From contig CM037588.1 of assembly GCA_021018995.1 (NCBI GenBank), positions 39,119,000 to 39,182,999 on the forward strand: 64,000 nt of DNA, given 5' to 3'. Below the pieces are notes generated by a model. The model was not told the origin of the DNA and made no database searches. It worked only from the letters and a program-made list of their open reading frames with translations. This stretch comes from Chloranthus sessilifolius (lineage: Eukaryota; Streptophyta; Magnoliopsida; Chloranthales; Chloranthaceae). This document shows positions 46,281 to 58,396 of this stretch, piece by piece (positions within the stretch are counted from its first letter, which is position 1; every line of letters begins with the position of its first letter). The translations under genes and the position numbers were made by a program.

Positions 46281-47777
46281 ATGTGCTTGCAAGAAGCTTT
46301 CCTTTCTGTTGGTGTGCTTGTATGCTAGGGATGAGATCCCTCAGCCCTCCTTTAGAGCCTCTTAACCCTGAGTTAGAAAGGGGAAGGAGACTTAGAAGAG
46401 ACAGGCACACCACAGGAGAGCCCCCAAGTGAATCTGTGACAACAATTATGGGTGAAGAACAGCCCAGAACCCATAAGGAGTTGAATGCTCGGGATGACTA
46501 TAACTCCCCTTTTAGCATTCAATTCCCTGATGTTCAGGGGAACTATGAGATAAAAACTTCAATCATCCAGATGCTGCCAGCTTTCCATGGGCTTAGCAAA
46601 GAGGACCCTTACAAGCATATTGACCAGTTCTTGGCCTTGTGCACCACTTTTAATATCACTGGTTTGGGAGTTGAGGCTACTAGGCTCAAACTCTTTCCCT
46701 TCTCTCTGAAGGATAGGGCCAGTACCTGGCTGACCACTCTTCCCAACAATAGCATTGCTTCATGGAAAGACCTGTAGACCAGATTCCTAACCAAGTTCTT
46801 CCCTGAGACCAAAACTAGCCAGTTGAGGAAGGAGATTCTTGCATTTGCTCAATCCCCAACTGAGGATTTTAACCAGTCCTGGGATAGGTTTAAAGAGATG
46901 CTCAAACAATGCCCCCACCACAAGATCCCTGAGTGGCAGCTTGTACAAAGCTTCTATAATGGGATTGATGAGAAAAATAGAGATATGGTCGATGCCTCTT
47001 GTGGTGGATCCTACATGCACAAAACTGCTGAGGAGGCATGGGAACTGTTTAAGGTGATTAGTGAGAATACTTTTCAAAAGCCATCCCACAGCAAGAACTA
47101 GTCGAGAATGAGTCAAAGGTGGTGCCTACTCTTTGAAGAGGAAAAGTTTATGAGGTGTTTGGGAACAATGACTGCATTGCGGATGGCAAACCTCTATGAA
47201 GCTTGATAAATTATTGTGATGATGCAACCCGGAAGGGCTGCTCATGTGGGAGGCATGTCCGATATGCAGTCCCCACCACAGTGGAGGAATGTCCATCGCA
47301 ATTTCTGAATTGATGTTGGAACATCTGCTTCTTTGCTCAATCTTATGGGGCCAACAATCAGGGGCTACAATAGCGGCCATATGGATACCACCAAAATGCT
47401 GGTTACCAATGGAGAGACCACCCAAATCTGAGGTGGAAGCAGACAACTACATGCAGCCCGAGATGTTGGCCTTACCACAAAGGCCACAGCAGCAGTTCAA
47501 TCAAGGGAATGCCCCTAGGTCTACCTTCCAACACCATCAGCAGCCCCATCAGCAGCAAAATCAGTTGGTCTTACCCCCTTCTCAAACTAGAAATACTTCT
47601 TTTGAGGACCAGGTCTTGACATCACTGCAAAACCTGGGTTCCTTGACTCAGACTGTGAACTCTCATGGTCAGAGCATCAAGAAGATGGAAGAACAAATTG
47701 GACAACTAGCAAACATCTTAGCCAAAAGAGAAGAGGGAAGGTTGCCCAGTCAACCAGTGGTTAATTCCAAGGGCTAA
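46281..47777 (+). pseudogene. gag: Athila-type gag (G), broken
   Basis: The frame opens around 46283 (first in-frame ATG 46322). The Athila signature is clear: GNYEIKTSIIQMLPAFHGL, EDPYKHIDQFLALCTTF, LKLFPFSLKDRASTWL, then one stop (46774), FFPETKTSQLRKEI, FKEMLKQCPHHKIPEWQLV and YNGIDEKNRDMVDASCGGSY. A stop at 47099 and a frame change follow. The C-terminal part reads on in another frame (to 47777): Gln-rich, NSHGQSIKKMEEQIGQLA and REEGRLPSQPVVN. No zinc knuckle. Confidence 0.85.
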
Positions 47778-48150
47778 CTTTTGATTGGTGAAGGATCCTC
47801 CAACCCTGAGGGGGATCTTTCATTAAATTAATGATTAAGAACTGTGCACCGTTGTATGATATGTATTCTACAGTTGATAGGAATTGTTAGCGATCTTGTT
47901 GGAATCTGAGTTTAGAGCTTTAATGCCTACTTTTATACCAGCTCCCCTTGTTTGATAATTTCAAGTGATTGAATGATAATGTAGTATTTGAATGCTTTTC
48001 ATGATGTATGAATTTAATGCCTTGAAAGTATGAGAATTTGTAAATGCTTTATAATGCTTGGGGGTGTCCCTGGAAGAGAGTCTGTGAGAGAATCCACCCA
48101 TAAAGTCAGGGTCAAACAGCTGACTCATGGGTGAGTGAATTCTAATTCGG
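47778..48150 (+). other. G spacer after gag
   Basis: No gene or clear motif. Confidence 0.4.
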
Positions 48151-48647
48151 TTAAACCATCGCGGGGTTCTGAATAATGGGTTTGGTCCCCTCTCGCGCAG
48201 TTCATAAAGAACTACTTTGTTTTGCTGTCGCGAGTTTCAGATATAACTGGGTGGGCTGCCTCGCGCAGTTTAAAGGAACATCTAATCTCGCGACCCATTC
48301 ATTCCCAGCCAGCAAGCGGACATTTTAAAAGCGCGCCGAGCCTCGCGATATTTAAATCCCACCCCGCGCTGCTTTTCTTTACTGCTTTCTCTTTCCTCTC
48401 CTACCAGCGAAACCCTAGCTCCCACTCCTCTCAACCTCTCTCCTCCAGCATCCTGTCTACAGTTCATTGTTCACTTTGAAATTCTAGATTTTTGTTCTTA
48501 AAGCTTCCATCAATAGTTGCCCCCTGCTAAGAGCTCTTGAGATCCACCGTTCGTCCAATTGAATAGAACCCTAACTTTTAGGGTTAGACTCAACTCCTGA
48601 TCTTTCCTTTCAAAATTTCAACTGCACACTCACCAAGGAGAGTTGTG
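48151..48647 (+). promoter_or_regulatory. Candidate internal promoter before G accessory ORF
   Basis: The G-family words recur: ATCGCGGGGTTC (48159), TCTCGCGCAGTTC (48191), GTCGCGAGTTTC (48228), CCTCGCGCAGTTT (48259), TCTCGCGACCC (48286) and CCTCGCGATATTTAAATC (48342). The last one runs into a TATA-like ATATTTAAAT. A CT-rich leader (48370-48450) follows, as in plant 5' UTRs. Thus the gene appears to have its own promoter built with the same words as the LTR. Activity is inferred. Confidence 0.5.
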
Positions 48648-51600
48648 ATGGCTCCTAAAAGCGCATCTGTGAAGAGAGCCAGGGACAAGGCCACTGTGGA
48701 GCCTGCCCCTAAGAAGGCCAAGTCCTCTACGACACAACACAAAGGGAAGGAGGTGGTTCCTGAGGTGGCTGCACAAACACCTGATTATTCTACACCCTCT
48801 GAGCTCCTCATTTCCATTCCCTTAGAGCCTGAAGCCATTTTCGATCTCTTTCTTTGAATTAGAGCCATTGTCAGCACCTGCCATTGAGTTCTTGCGCAAG
48901 GTTGGTTTGTTCCCCTTGATGTAAATGATTCCTGCACTAGCCTATCCTAGATTAGTGCAACTCTTTTACCAACACCTTAGGGTCAGACCAGACACACAGG
49001 GGCAGCCAGGCCTCCTTGTGTTAGTTGATAATTTTGAGATGTTGCTTAGCCCAGTTAATTCAAGTCATGGGCATCCCGGCCATTTTTGATCCCAACTGCG
49101 GATATGGTGCCCCTGTGAGTGCCTCTCTTGATACCATTGCCCAAGCCATTACCAGAGGCTTGAAGGCCACAGGGGACTCCATCAGAAGAAGGGATTTGGA
49201 TCCTAAGCTGCTGTTCATCGATCAAGTACTAAGGAAAAATATCTACTGCTCCGGCCATCAACAAGAAAGGAGGACACCAATTGCTGATGCTCTCTACTCT
49301 TTCTCTCTAGGCCACAGATTTAATGCTGCATGGTTGATTTTTGAAGCCATGAAAGACATGATGGTAAAGCTTGGACTGCAAAAGAAGGTCCACACTCTCC
49401 CCTATGGAAGACTCATCACCAGACTACTTCTGAGGGGAGGGTACAAGATACCAGTGGGGGAGTTATCTGCTGACCTCACTCCCACCACTTTTGCCAAAAG
49501 ACAATGGGGGATCGTGAAGTCTAATGGATCCCCGGAAGAAGAAGAATAAGGCAAGCTCGAATGTCTCCGGCAGGAGAGGGAGCTGTGGCAAAGGCCACCC
49601 CGCCCCCAAAAGAAGGCTAAAACCCCCTTAAAGAAGGTGGCGCGAGCTTCATCACCTCTGCTCCAATCCCTCCATCCACCACACTTGCCTCTCCACTAAC
49701 TTCTTCACCTATTCCATCTCTCCCTTTCCCTCTTTTATCTCCTTTTCCCATTCCACCTCCCACTATTATCCGTACCTGGGAAGAAAGTGTTGAACCCCAG
49801 GACAACACTCCACCGTCACCCACCATACCTTAATACACAGCCCCAATCTCTCCCATAACATCTGATCCACACCCTGATAGCCCTCCCTTGATAACCTACC
49901 TTAAAAAGAAAACCTCTCACATTACCCCTGCCTCATCTTTACCCACTTCCACCTCCCCTGTCCTTCCCATAGACACACCCCTTATTGACCAACCCTTAGT
50001 CCCCCTCTCCATGGCCTGGACTTTAACCTAGCCACGACTTCAGGGTATCAAGCCTTCATAACCACCTTGCTTGATACCTTGCCCACCCATGACATCCCTC
50101 TCCCTTCACCACATCATTCACCAGACCCTTCACCTTCCTCCCTACCACTTTCCATCATGCCCCCACTTCCCCTTTCCAACCTGTTCCTTCTTATCCTCAT
50201 ACTCCACCTCAACCAACCTCAGATACCCTTACTCATATCCTTTCCCTCATACATGACATCCAAACCCAACTATCCAACACCACACAGACCCAAGCCCAAA
50301 TGCAAACTGACATAACCACCATACAATCCACCCTTCAAACATTGACAAACCCACCAATCCCAACACAACCTCCTACCACCCCATTGACCCAACCCCCTTC
50401 CACCTCTGACTCCCCAGTTCCAACAGACCCCACCCACATTGACTTACCTCCACCCTTCCTCCTCCATGACACCATACCCGACCACTCCTTTCCCTCTCTA
50501 CCTATCCTACCCCCTCTAATACTACCTCCCCCTCAATTTACCAACACTTCTACCCAAACTGACCCCATTCCATTCCCATCCACCATTCCCATTCCACCCC
50601 CCCTATTTGCACCCCCACCCCTTCCATTTCAACCCTTCACCATTTCCTTCTTCCCTTACACTGAACCATCCACATCCGCTGCCCTTCTTTCATTTCACTT
50701 TCCACCCATACTTTCCATTCCCCCTCTTCTCCCACCCCCTCCTCAATTCACTGACCATTCAACCCAGACCACCCCAACCATTTCTACAACCCCTACTTTT
50801 CTCCCCCAGGATCCATCACCATCTCCTCCTTCCACTCCATTTCTACCAATCTTGCCCAGACACTCCTACTACACCCCTCCCTACTTCACCCTCCTCCATG
50901 CCATGAGGGACAATCCCTATATCAAGAGGGATGTTCTCAATGGCATGGCCCAACTCAAGCCCTGAATACCCTTCTTTGTAGAAACTTAGTGACTTGAAGC
51001 TTGCTCACCACGAGCAGCTGAGAGATATTTCCAAAGGGTGGGAGGCAATTTTAGAGACATCAAATGCGAATAAGACTGCAGCAACGTATTACAGAATGAC
51101 TACTGAGATTGAAAAGGCCAATGCAGAGAGGGTGAAAAAGCACAACAGGCTATTAGAGAAAAAATTGAACAATGCTCAGGAGATCACCCGACTCAGTAAG
51201 GAGCTTGCAGATACCAATCTCCTGTGGGCTAACAAGAAAATTGAAATCTTGGAACAGAGAGTTGCCTTCCTACTGTCCCAACCTATACAGGCCACCCCCA
51301 TCGCCCACCCCATCTTCTTCCACACAACCAGGCCCATCTTCTTCCACTGCCCCTACCCCAACCCCTACACAATCTGTTCCCCCAACTCCCACAGCCCCCA
51401 CTCCGGTAGCTCCTCCTATTCCTCCTCAAATGCCTACTATAGTTCCTTCTGCAGTACCTACACAACCTGTTGCTCCTGCTGCAATCCCTATTGCAGTTCC
51501 TGCTCCTCCCTCAGTGCCCTCCCTATTCCCTCTCCTGCTCTCAAAAGAAAATGCACCCCTTCCAAGAAAAAGCCCACTTCTAAAAGAGCCACTGCAGCCC

Positions 51601-52346
51601 AAAAAGGCAAAAGGTCGGCCCCTCCATCCCCACCTCCAAAGGTCACCAGAGCTTCTACTCAGGATGATCCCCATGGGCGCCTACTTTCCAAAGAAGAACG
51701 CAGACAGGATGCTGCTGCCCTTGGATTGGACCCTACTGAGCTCTTTCCTTCTGACTCAGACTCTGATGCTGCACCACCTGCTCCTTTATCCGGCCCTACT
51801 GCACAATCCTATCCTCAGCGAAGGAAAGTTGCTGCAAAGAGGACTACTCCCCCAAGTCGCTCTTTGAAAATTGGAAACGAAACATCTGCCCAGTCTGAGG
51901 AGGCACCACCACTAAGTCAGCCCGTGAAAGGGAAGAGCCCTGCCATTCCTACAGCCAAAGTACCAGATCCATCTCCTGTGGCTCCCCCTAAACCAGAAAA
52001 AGGGAAAAGTCTTCTCCTGTCTCAGGTGTAAGCCCAAGCTAAATCCCCCGTTGCCCCTCCTGAGCCAGCACCAGCCCAATCACCTCTTATTCCCCCTCTG
52101 CCTTAGCAAGGGCAAGCCTCCAAAAGTAAGGGCCCCAAAGGAAAATCTCCCACCAAACCCCCTGAGCCAACCACTGCTAAATCTTCGTAGATCCCTCCTG
52201 AACTCAAGAAGAGAAAAATGAGGGTCCGGGCTCCAACCATACCCAAAACTCCCGAGCAAAGAAAGGCAGAGAGGGAACGAAAGAAGAAAGAAGAAGAGGC
52301 TCTCCTGCAAGAGCATGCAAAGAAGATGGGATGGGACAAGTTTTGA
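48648..52346 (+). pseudogene. Very long accessory protein (G), frameshifted
   Basis: About 1230 codons from ATG 48648 to TGA 52344. In order: a basic N-terminus (MAPKSASVKRARDK, APKKAKSS; likely nuclear signal), the core motif AYPRLVQLFYQHLRV (48940), a second core part FNAAWLIFEAMKDMM and LPYGRLITRLLLRGGYKIP (49400), a Pro/Thr/Ser-rich region of about 450 codons (49600-50965), a coiled coil (51000-51270; EIEKANAERVKKHNRLLEKK), a Pro/Ala/Thr stretch (51290-51540, open in another frame), a Lys-rich NLS-like part (RKCTPSKKKPTSKR) and a charged C-terminal helix (RKAERERKKKEEEALLQEH). Frame changes near 48850, 49040, 51290 and 51540 and stops at 49547, 52029 and 52104 break it. No membrane segment. 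Role unknown; DNA or chromatin binding is a guess. Confidence 0.65.
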
Positions 52347-52563
52347 GACAGATTCTAACTAGATTGTACCTAGGAATTTCTCTGTTTCTTTTGCAACTGT
52401 TTTCTTGTATTTTGTACATTTCTAATTTTTCATAGACTTTTCCCCTGTCTTTACTATCTTGCTTTGCCTGTTGTGTGTTTTGTTCCCTGTTCTTTCCTTT
52501 TCTTTTAGCCTCATTAGTTCTGCTGCACATTCACTTTGAACCAGTGAGGACACTGCTCCTCAT

Positions 52564-52576
52564 AGGTTTGGGGGCG
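52564..52576 (+). other. Internal polypurine-tract-like site (G)
   Basis: AGGTTTGGGGGCG after GAGGACACTGCTCC, about 220 bp past the accessory stop. It corresponds to 8562 in A1, including the GAGGxCAxTG context. Confidence 0.45.
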
Positions 52577-54049
52577 TGCCAGGCAGACCCTGCCAATGGA
52601 ATAGCTAACATAAGTGCAGCAGACTCATCTGAGCAATATGGAAATGGACCTCTGTTCACTTAAGAATCATGAAATTAAGAAGTTTAAAATTTATGCAAAC
52701 CTTGGACATTATAAACTTCTAATATTCCACATTTCCATGATAATATCACCAAGGAAACCTACTTGTATCAGCACTTAGTGAATCATTAGAGAGAGAAAAA
52801 GGTGAGGACATACTTGAAAGTTCAAAGGATGACCATAACCAGTGAGAATTGGGCCTACAAAATTTTTCTATTCTTTGAGGAGTAACTAAGGCATTTCTTT
52901 TAGTTCTAAGGACTGGCTGAGTCACTGTGCTCACTAGAAGTTAGGTAACTCCTAGTTGAAACAACTGACAGCACTCATGAGACCTAGGAAAGGATCAAGG
53001 CCTTCTCTTGGATAGTTTGAGCCTAAAAAGACCAATCCTAAAGCAACTGCCCTTGTCCATACCCCCCTTTGAGCTTTAAATCCTAAATTTCTTCAAAATA
53101 CACCTGAGTACTTGAGCCTAAACCTATGAACCTGATTCAACCTACCCTCACTCTGAGAATTCAGAAGGTAAAGGAGAAAGAGTTGAAGATGGACTAGCTA
53201 TGGTCAACATTAGGTGAATGGAGAAGAAGGATCTCAAAAATCTGGCAGTATGGTAACTGAAAACATGGTGGCATTTCTGAAAAGCAAAAAAAAAATAAAA
53301 AGAAGGAAACTCCAGTAAAAAGAAACAAAAATAATAATGAAGAGGAATAAGGGAGAAGTCAAGAGGAACTTTCATTGGAAAATCAAAATCAAGAAGAGAA
53401 ATTGATCACTTCAAATTGGAAAATCTCAAAGAAGATGAAGGGAGCTAAATTATGGAAGGTGAAGTCATGAACCACCTCTGTGACCTACTGATTTCTCAAA
53501 TTGGAACCCCTTTTCAACCTTCCATTCTTTTTAACCCTATCTCATAAGCCACATTACAGCCCAGTTAAAAGCCCTTGTGATCCAAAGTTGAGTGAGCTGT
53601 CACGTGAAGATAAGGAATTATCCACTCTATGGTGAGGAACTGCCAATGATGTCAGCACTTAAGAACTCTGCCTATGCTCATGCTTACAAACCCATTTGGG
53701 GGATGTAACTGCTCTTGAGCCTGTGAGAAAATGAACCCCTCAACAAACCTTTATGAGAGTATGCCCTGCAAAGTTTTCTTTTGGGTCTGAACTTGAATGC
53801 ATTACGTATGACCTTAACCTAATTTTTTGACATAAGGATAAGCTCAGTGCTGACACACACTTGTGCAATTTTTTGTGATTGCAAACTATTTGGAAATGTT
53901 GTGCAATCATGAGAGTTTATGCTGTTTAAGTTACTGTGCAACCAATGAATTAAATTTCTTTTATGTGTACTGATTCAAGAGTAGACTAAATCTGATTCCT
54001 TAACTGCTCATTGGATGATATTGCACTTTTGTTAACTGTTTCATTTGAG

Positions 54050-54175
54050 AAGTTTGTGGGTGTCTTCACTGAAAACCCTCAGGAGACTTCACTCCTCCAT
54101 TAGGGATCACCTAGGGGTTTAAAAGGCTTGGTACATATGCTAAATGTATCCGTGCTCCCTACGAAAATGGATTTT
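54050..54175 (+). other. Pre-PPT hairpin block (G)
   Basis: GTCTT (54062) pairs with GAGAC (54083) around CTGA/TCAG, and outer GTG/CAC can add to it. TTAGG-GATCA-CCTAG is at 54100. TACAT (54132) pairs with ATGTA (54143). Compared with A, both arms of stems 1 and 3 have changed together. Confidence 0.55.
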
Positions 54176-54225
54176 AATTTTTAGAGTAGATTCAATATAG
54201 CTTTGCTAAGGGACTAGCAAAGATT

Positions 54226-54238
54226 AGGTTTGGGGGTG
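54226..54238 (+). other. Polypurine tract of G
   Basis: AGGTTTGGGGGTG directly before the 3' LTR TGTTAAGACC. Confidence 0.85.
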
Positions 54239-56776
54239 TGTTAAGACCTAAAAAGTACCATTTTTCACCCCTTAACTTAACCTTTGATTAGACCCTTAGC
54301 CACCTAATAAGTTCTTGTTAAGTGTTTTGCATAGGTAATAATCAGCAGTGAAATAAGGTCAGGAATCCTGTTAAGGAGCCTGCTTTGGCACCAGATATCC
54401 CTCAGAAGAATGAACTCTGAATCCAGACCTGAAATGAGCCTTGCGCAGTTGAGCCAAGCTTTAGAGGATTCAGGAGAAATATGCCTTTCGCAGTTCAACT
54501 GAGCTTCCCAAGACTTTACAGCAACCTCTCGCACAGATGAGTGACTGAAGAGCTTCAGAAACTCAAACTCACACAGCTCTCGCGAAGCTCAAGAGTAGAA
54601 CACATTGCGCAGTGTCACGCAGTTCAAAGCAGACTTCTCTTAATCTCACGCAGTTCGCTTTAACGGCCGAGAGAGAGAGAAGATTCCTCGTACAAATTGT
54701 CAGCATGGGATGCAATTATCAGAAGAAGAATGCCTCGCACAGTTCTCGCGCCATTCAAGAAAGAAATCATCCTGGCGAAGGCAAAGCCAATCTCGCGAAG
54801 ATCAAGTGAGACATAGATCCTCGCACAGTTCAGAACTCAGTAGAGCCTCATGAGGTCCAGTAAAGAGAAGTGCTCGCACTGCTGAAATTCACTCTCGCGA
54901 AAATCAGCCCAGCGAAGATCGAGCGACCTAGCAACTGCTTGAATTTTAACCCCACGACACTTGAGACTGCATTTTCTATTCAACCTCGCGAAGCCCAATC
55001 CAGCGAGAGCACAATTCTCTACCGCGCGACTGCCTAAAGAGCAAACCAAGGCAACCTTGCGACGGCTAAAGCTTCAGTGTCAAATCATCCTAGCGAAGAG
55101 CAAAGAGCTACCACGCGACAAGTCTGGGAAACTACCGCTACCTAGCGAAGCTCTGACCCTAAACTTCCATCTCTTTAGCAGAGGACCTTCTGGGTATTTC
55201 CAGCGATTAGGGCACACACTCCCATGCTCAAATCTCTATGCACGCACCTTGAGGCATCCAAGGATCATTATTAGGCCACGTGGCATCGTTAAAATTAGGG
55301 TTTCCTAACCCTAATGCGCCGCCACCCCACTGCTATATAAACCCATACCTAGCTTAGGTTTAGGTATCTGGGAACCCATCTCAGATCATTTTTTCTTTTC
55401 ACTTTCTTTTTAGCAGTAAGTAATTTTCTTTTTCTTTCCTTCTCTCCATAGTCTAGCACTTGCTGGCTATGCCTTTATATGCGTTTTTGAATTAGATCAA
55501 TGGAAGTTCTGTAATAGGATCTGTACTTTGTGGGATTGGTGTTTATGTGTGAGATGCTCTGTGCAAGGCTGCTGCCTTGTGATCCGCCATTGCTTTGGCT
55601 GTGTTTCAAAGCAATAGAGGACTGATTTTAAGGGCCATTCAGATCCAAGTGACCTGTGTGTCTGGGCTATCATGGTCCTACAGCCTTAGCCCCACCACAG
55701 GACCCACTAGATCTAAAATCCCCATGGGAGCTTGAGCTGGTAGCCTTGTGAGCATGGTGGTAGCAGCGATATTCTTATTTTGTTTTGGGCTCCGTGAGGA
55801 GGATAACCTCTGGGATAGTCAGTGACCATTTAAGTGGATAGATTATAGCCTTAAGGTCATTCTAATCCACCGATCCAAGATGGATCCTTCTTCTTTACAC
55901 CTGAGCTTGTAGAAGCCTGGTGAGAGATTGTACAGAGGCAGACTCCCCTATATTTGTATAGATCCGCCATCAGATGTTGGATCTGATCTGGTTATAGAGA
56001 TTGTAGGTCGGTGGATCGACCATTGTAGCCTCGCCAAGCAATGGACAATGGATCAAGGTTGTACTCAATCTCTTGCTGGTTCTATGTGTCTGGGCTATCA
56101 TGGTCCTACAGCCTTAGCCCCACATATAGAACTTTAGAGGTTGAGGTTCCCTATGGATTCTTGAGCTGGTAGCCTGGATGAAATAGTGCCTGCAATGATT
56201 TACTTGTTATGTTTTGACCCATCCCTGGATAGTGGCTCCCCTATGGGATAATCTGTGACCATTTAAGTGGACAGGTTATAGCCTTAAGGGTAGAATCATG
56301 GCAGAGTGATGGGTTGGATCCTTTCTCCTCAAAGGTGATAATGTAGCCTCTGGACAGGATTTCTATAACATCAGATCTAAATCTGAGTTACAAAACTTCT
56401 CTGACCTTGGCTCAATAATGTACTTCTCACCCTTTTTATACTTATTTTCCACACTCTATCCATTCTCTCAGCCCTTTCTGTAGTTTAGATATTAAAATAC
56501 TTAGAATAAGTGACCTTAAACTCCCCTCTTTCTAGGACTACCAGATCTGTAGACAGATCTGGAGGGACTACTAGAAATGGCTCCCTTGGAGCTCTAGATC
56601 ACCTTTCCCTGTGGGACAAACTCTTACTTATCAAAACTTGCTACAAAGGATCCTGTATCTTGCACGTCTAGGGCTTCTGAGTTGTGCTGGATTCACCCCC
56701 TGTTTTACTCTGTCTTTGATTTTTAAATAACTTTCACCACCAACCAATAATGTAAGCACACCAGAAGTCATCAACA
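54239..56776 (+). repeat. G 3' LTR
   Basis: Partner of 43384-45956 with the same words (54438-55150), TATA box (55334), hairpin (one arm mismatch, 55588-55618) and tandem repeat. It ends at CATCAACA before the TSD. Confidence 0.9.
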
Positions 56777-56781
56777 CTACA

Positions 56782-57345
56782 GAAGGTTTGTTGAAGGGTT
56801 TGCAAAGATTGCTGAACCACTTATGCGTCTCACCCGAAAGACTTCTCAATTTGAGTGGACCGAGATATGCGAGCAGAGCTTTCAAGAGTTGAAAAGGAGA
56901 TTGACCTCTGCACCCATACTTACCCTACCATCAGGCAGTGGGGGATTCACAGTATTCAGGGATGTGTCCCATAGTGGATTAGGTTGCGTATTGAATCAAC
57001 ATGAGAAAGTTGTGGCAATAGATCAAGGCAGTTGAAAGACCACGAAAAGAACTACCCTACACACAACCTGGAGCTCACAGCGGTCATTTTTGCCTTAAAG
57101 ATCTAGAGGCTTTACCTCTATGGTGAAACCTTTGAGATTTTTACAGACCACAAGAGCCTCAAATACTTATTCACACAGAAAGGCCTGAATCTGATGCAGA
57201 GGAGATGGATGGAGTTCCTTAAAGACTACGACTGCACCATCCAGTACTATCCAAGGAAGGCAAATGTGGTAGCTGATGCACTAAGCAGAAAATCATCTGC
57301 TCAGCTATCACACCTAGTGGCTAGAGTGCACAGATGGAAACTACT
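56782..57345 (+). pseudogene. pol: RT thumb and RNase H (F2)
   Basis: [37 protein letters not shown] then RDVSHSGLG (the first RNase H Asp of SDASHSGLG is lost), a frameshift near 57020, then in another frame [20 protein letters not shown] and [20 protein letters not shown] with the final RNase H Asp intact. Confidence 0.8.
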
Positions 57346-58396
57346 GAAAGACAGCCTCATGTCACACTGTGTTCAAAGTGAAAGATTCAGTAGCTCTGTT
57401 AGCCAATATCAAGATAAGAATGACACTCTTCGATAGGATCAGAGAAAGCCAATTGACTGATACAGAACTCATGGATATCTGACGAGACGTAGTTAATGAT
57501 AATCAACCGGAGTTTTCTATTATAGACGACGGGTCCTTATTGTTCAGAGGCCAATTATGTGTGCCGACCGATGTTGATTTGCGACATGAGATAATAAAAG
57601 AAGCTCACAAATCCATATACACTATACATTCGGGCAGCACCAAGATGTATCATGACCTAAAGAAAAAAATTTGGTGGAAAGGATTGAAAAGAGATATCGC
57701 AGAGCACGTAGCAAGATGCTTAGTTTGTTAGCAGGTTAAAGTCGACCATAGACACCCTTCAGGTCTGTTGCAGCCACTACCTATTCTCGAGTGGAAATGG
57801 GAGACCATTTTGATGGATTGCATCCTTGGTTTGCCGAGAACTCAGAAGGGACATAATGCGATTTGGGTAATCGTCGACCAACTAACCAAGTTAGCGCACT
57901 TTCTCCCTTATAGTGCATGCCACACAGCCAATAAGCTAGCTGAATTATACCTGAAGGAGATAGTGAGGTTACATGGCATACCCTCAAGTATTGTATCCAA
58001 CCGAGACCCACTCTATACATCTCAATTCTGGTAGCAATTCCAAGAGGGGATGGGTTCTGAATTATAATTTAGCTCAACATTTCACCCTCAAACCGACAGT
58101 CAAACTGAAAGGGTGAATCTGGTGATTGATCGAGTTCGCATATAATAACAACTACCAAACGAGCATCAAGATGGCTCCTTTCGAAGCACTTTAATGGCCG
58201 CCGATGTAAATCTCCATTCAACTGGGAAGAAGTTGGAGAACGTGTATTATTAGGCCCAGAACTCATGAGAGCACCAATGAAACTGTTTGACTTATACGTG
58301 AACGGTTAAAGGTCACGTAGAGCTGACAGAGAAGTTATGCTGATCTTAAAAGGTCGAGCGTTGAGTTTTAGGTAACTTACGTGTACCTGACTTGTC
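57346..58396 (+). pseudogene. pol: Integrase core (F2)
   Basis: The zinc-binding region HEIIKEAHK...YHDLKKKIWWKGL...ARCLVC is followed by a stop. MDCILGLPRTQ holds the first catalytic Asp. The second motif is VSNRDPLYTSQFW, again with Asn where Asp is usual, as in F1. The third catalytic Glu is kept in QTERVN (58103). Stops are at 58030 and 58063, with more frame damage after 58130. Confidence 0.8.

Larger units (their letters stand above)
52347..54225 (+). other. G 3' noncoding region
   Basis: Gene-free. It has an internal PPT-like site (52564), a purine-rich tract (53220-53460), ACATTACAGCCC with AAAAGCCCTTGTGAT (53551-53581) as in the other families, and the hairpin block (54050-54175). 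Confidence 0.6.
43384..56776 (+). mobile_element. G: complete 13.4-kb non-autonomous Athila-type element
   Basis: TGTTAAGACC...CATCAACA with a perfect TSD, two LTRs of 2573 and 2538 bp that look very similar, a tRNA-Asp primer site (one mismatch), Athila gag, a very long accessory ORF, an internal PPT-like site, the pre-PPT hairpin block and a PPT. No pol is visible. It inserted into F2 and is the youngest complete element here. Its LTRs are unrelated to those of A and C, but the internal plan is the same. Confidence 0.9.
56777..58396 (+). mobile_element. F2 internal region, right part (RNase H to integrase)
   Basis: Direct continuation of 43383 after the G insertion. It is cut at 58396 by the E LTR, before the chromodomain. 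Confidence 0.85.

Noticed and set aside
51172..51867. 231-codon ORF as a separate gene
   Set aside because: It overlaps the accessory gene; only its Pro/Ala/Thr part (51290-51540) is the original frame, the rest is a shadow between two frameshifts.
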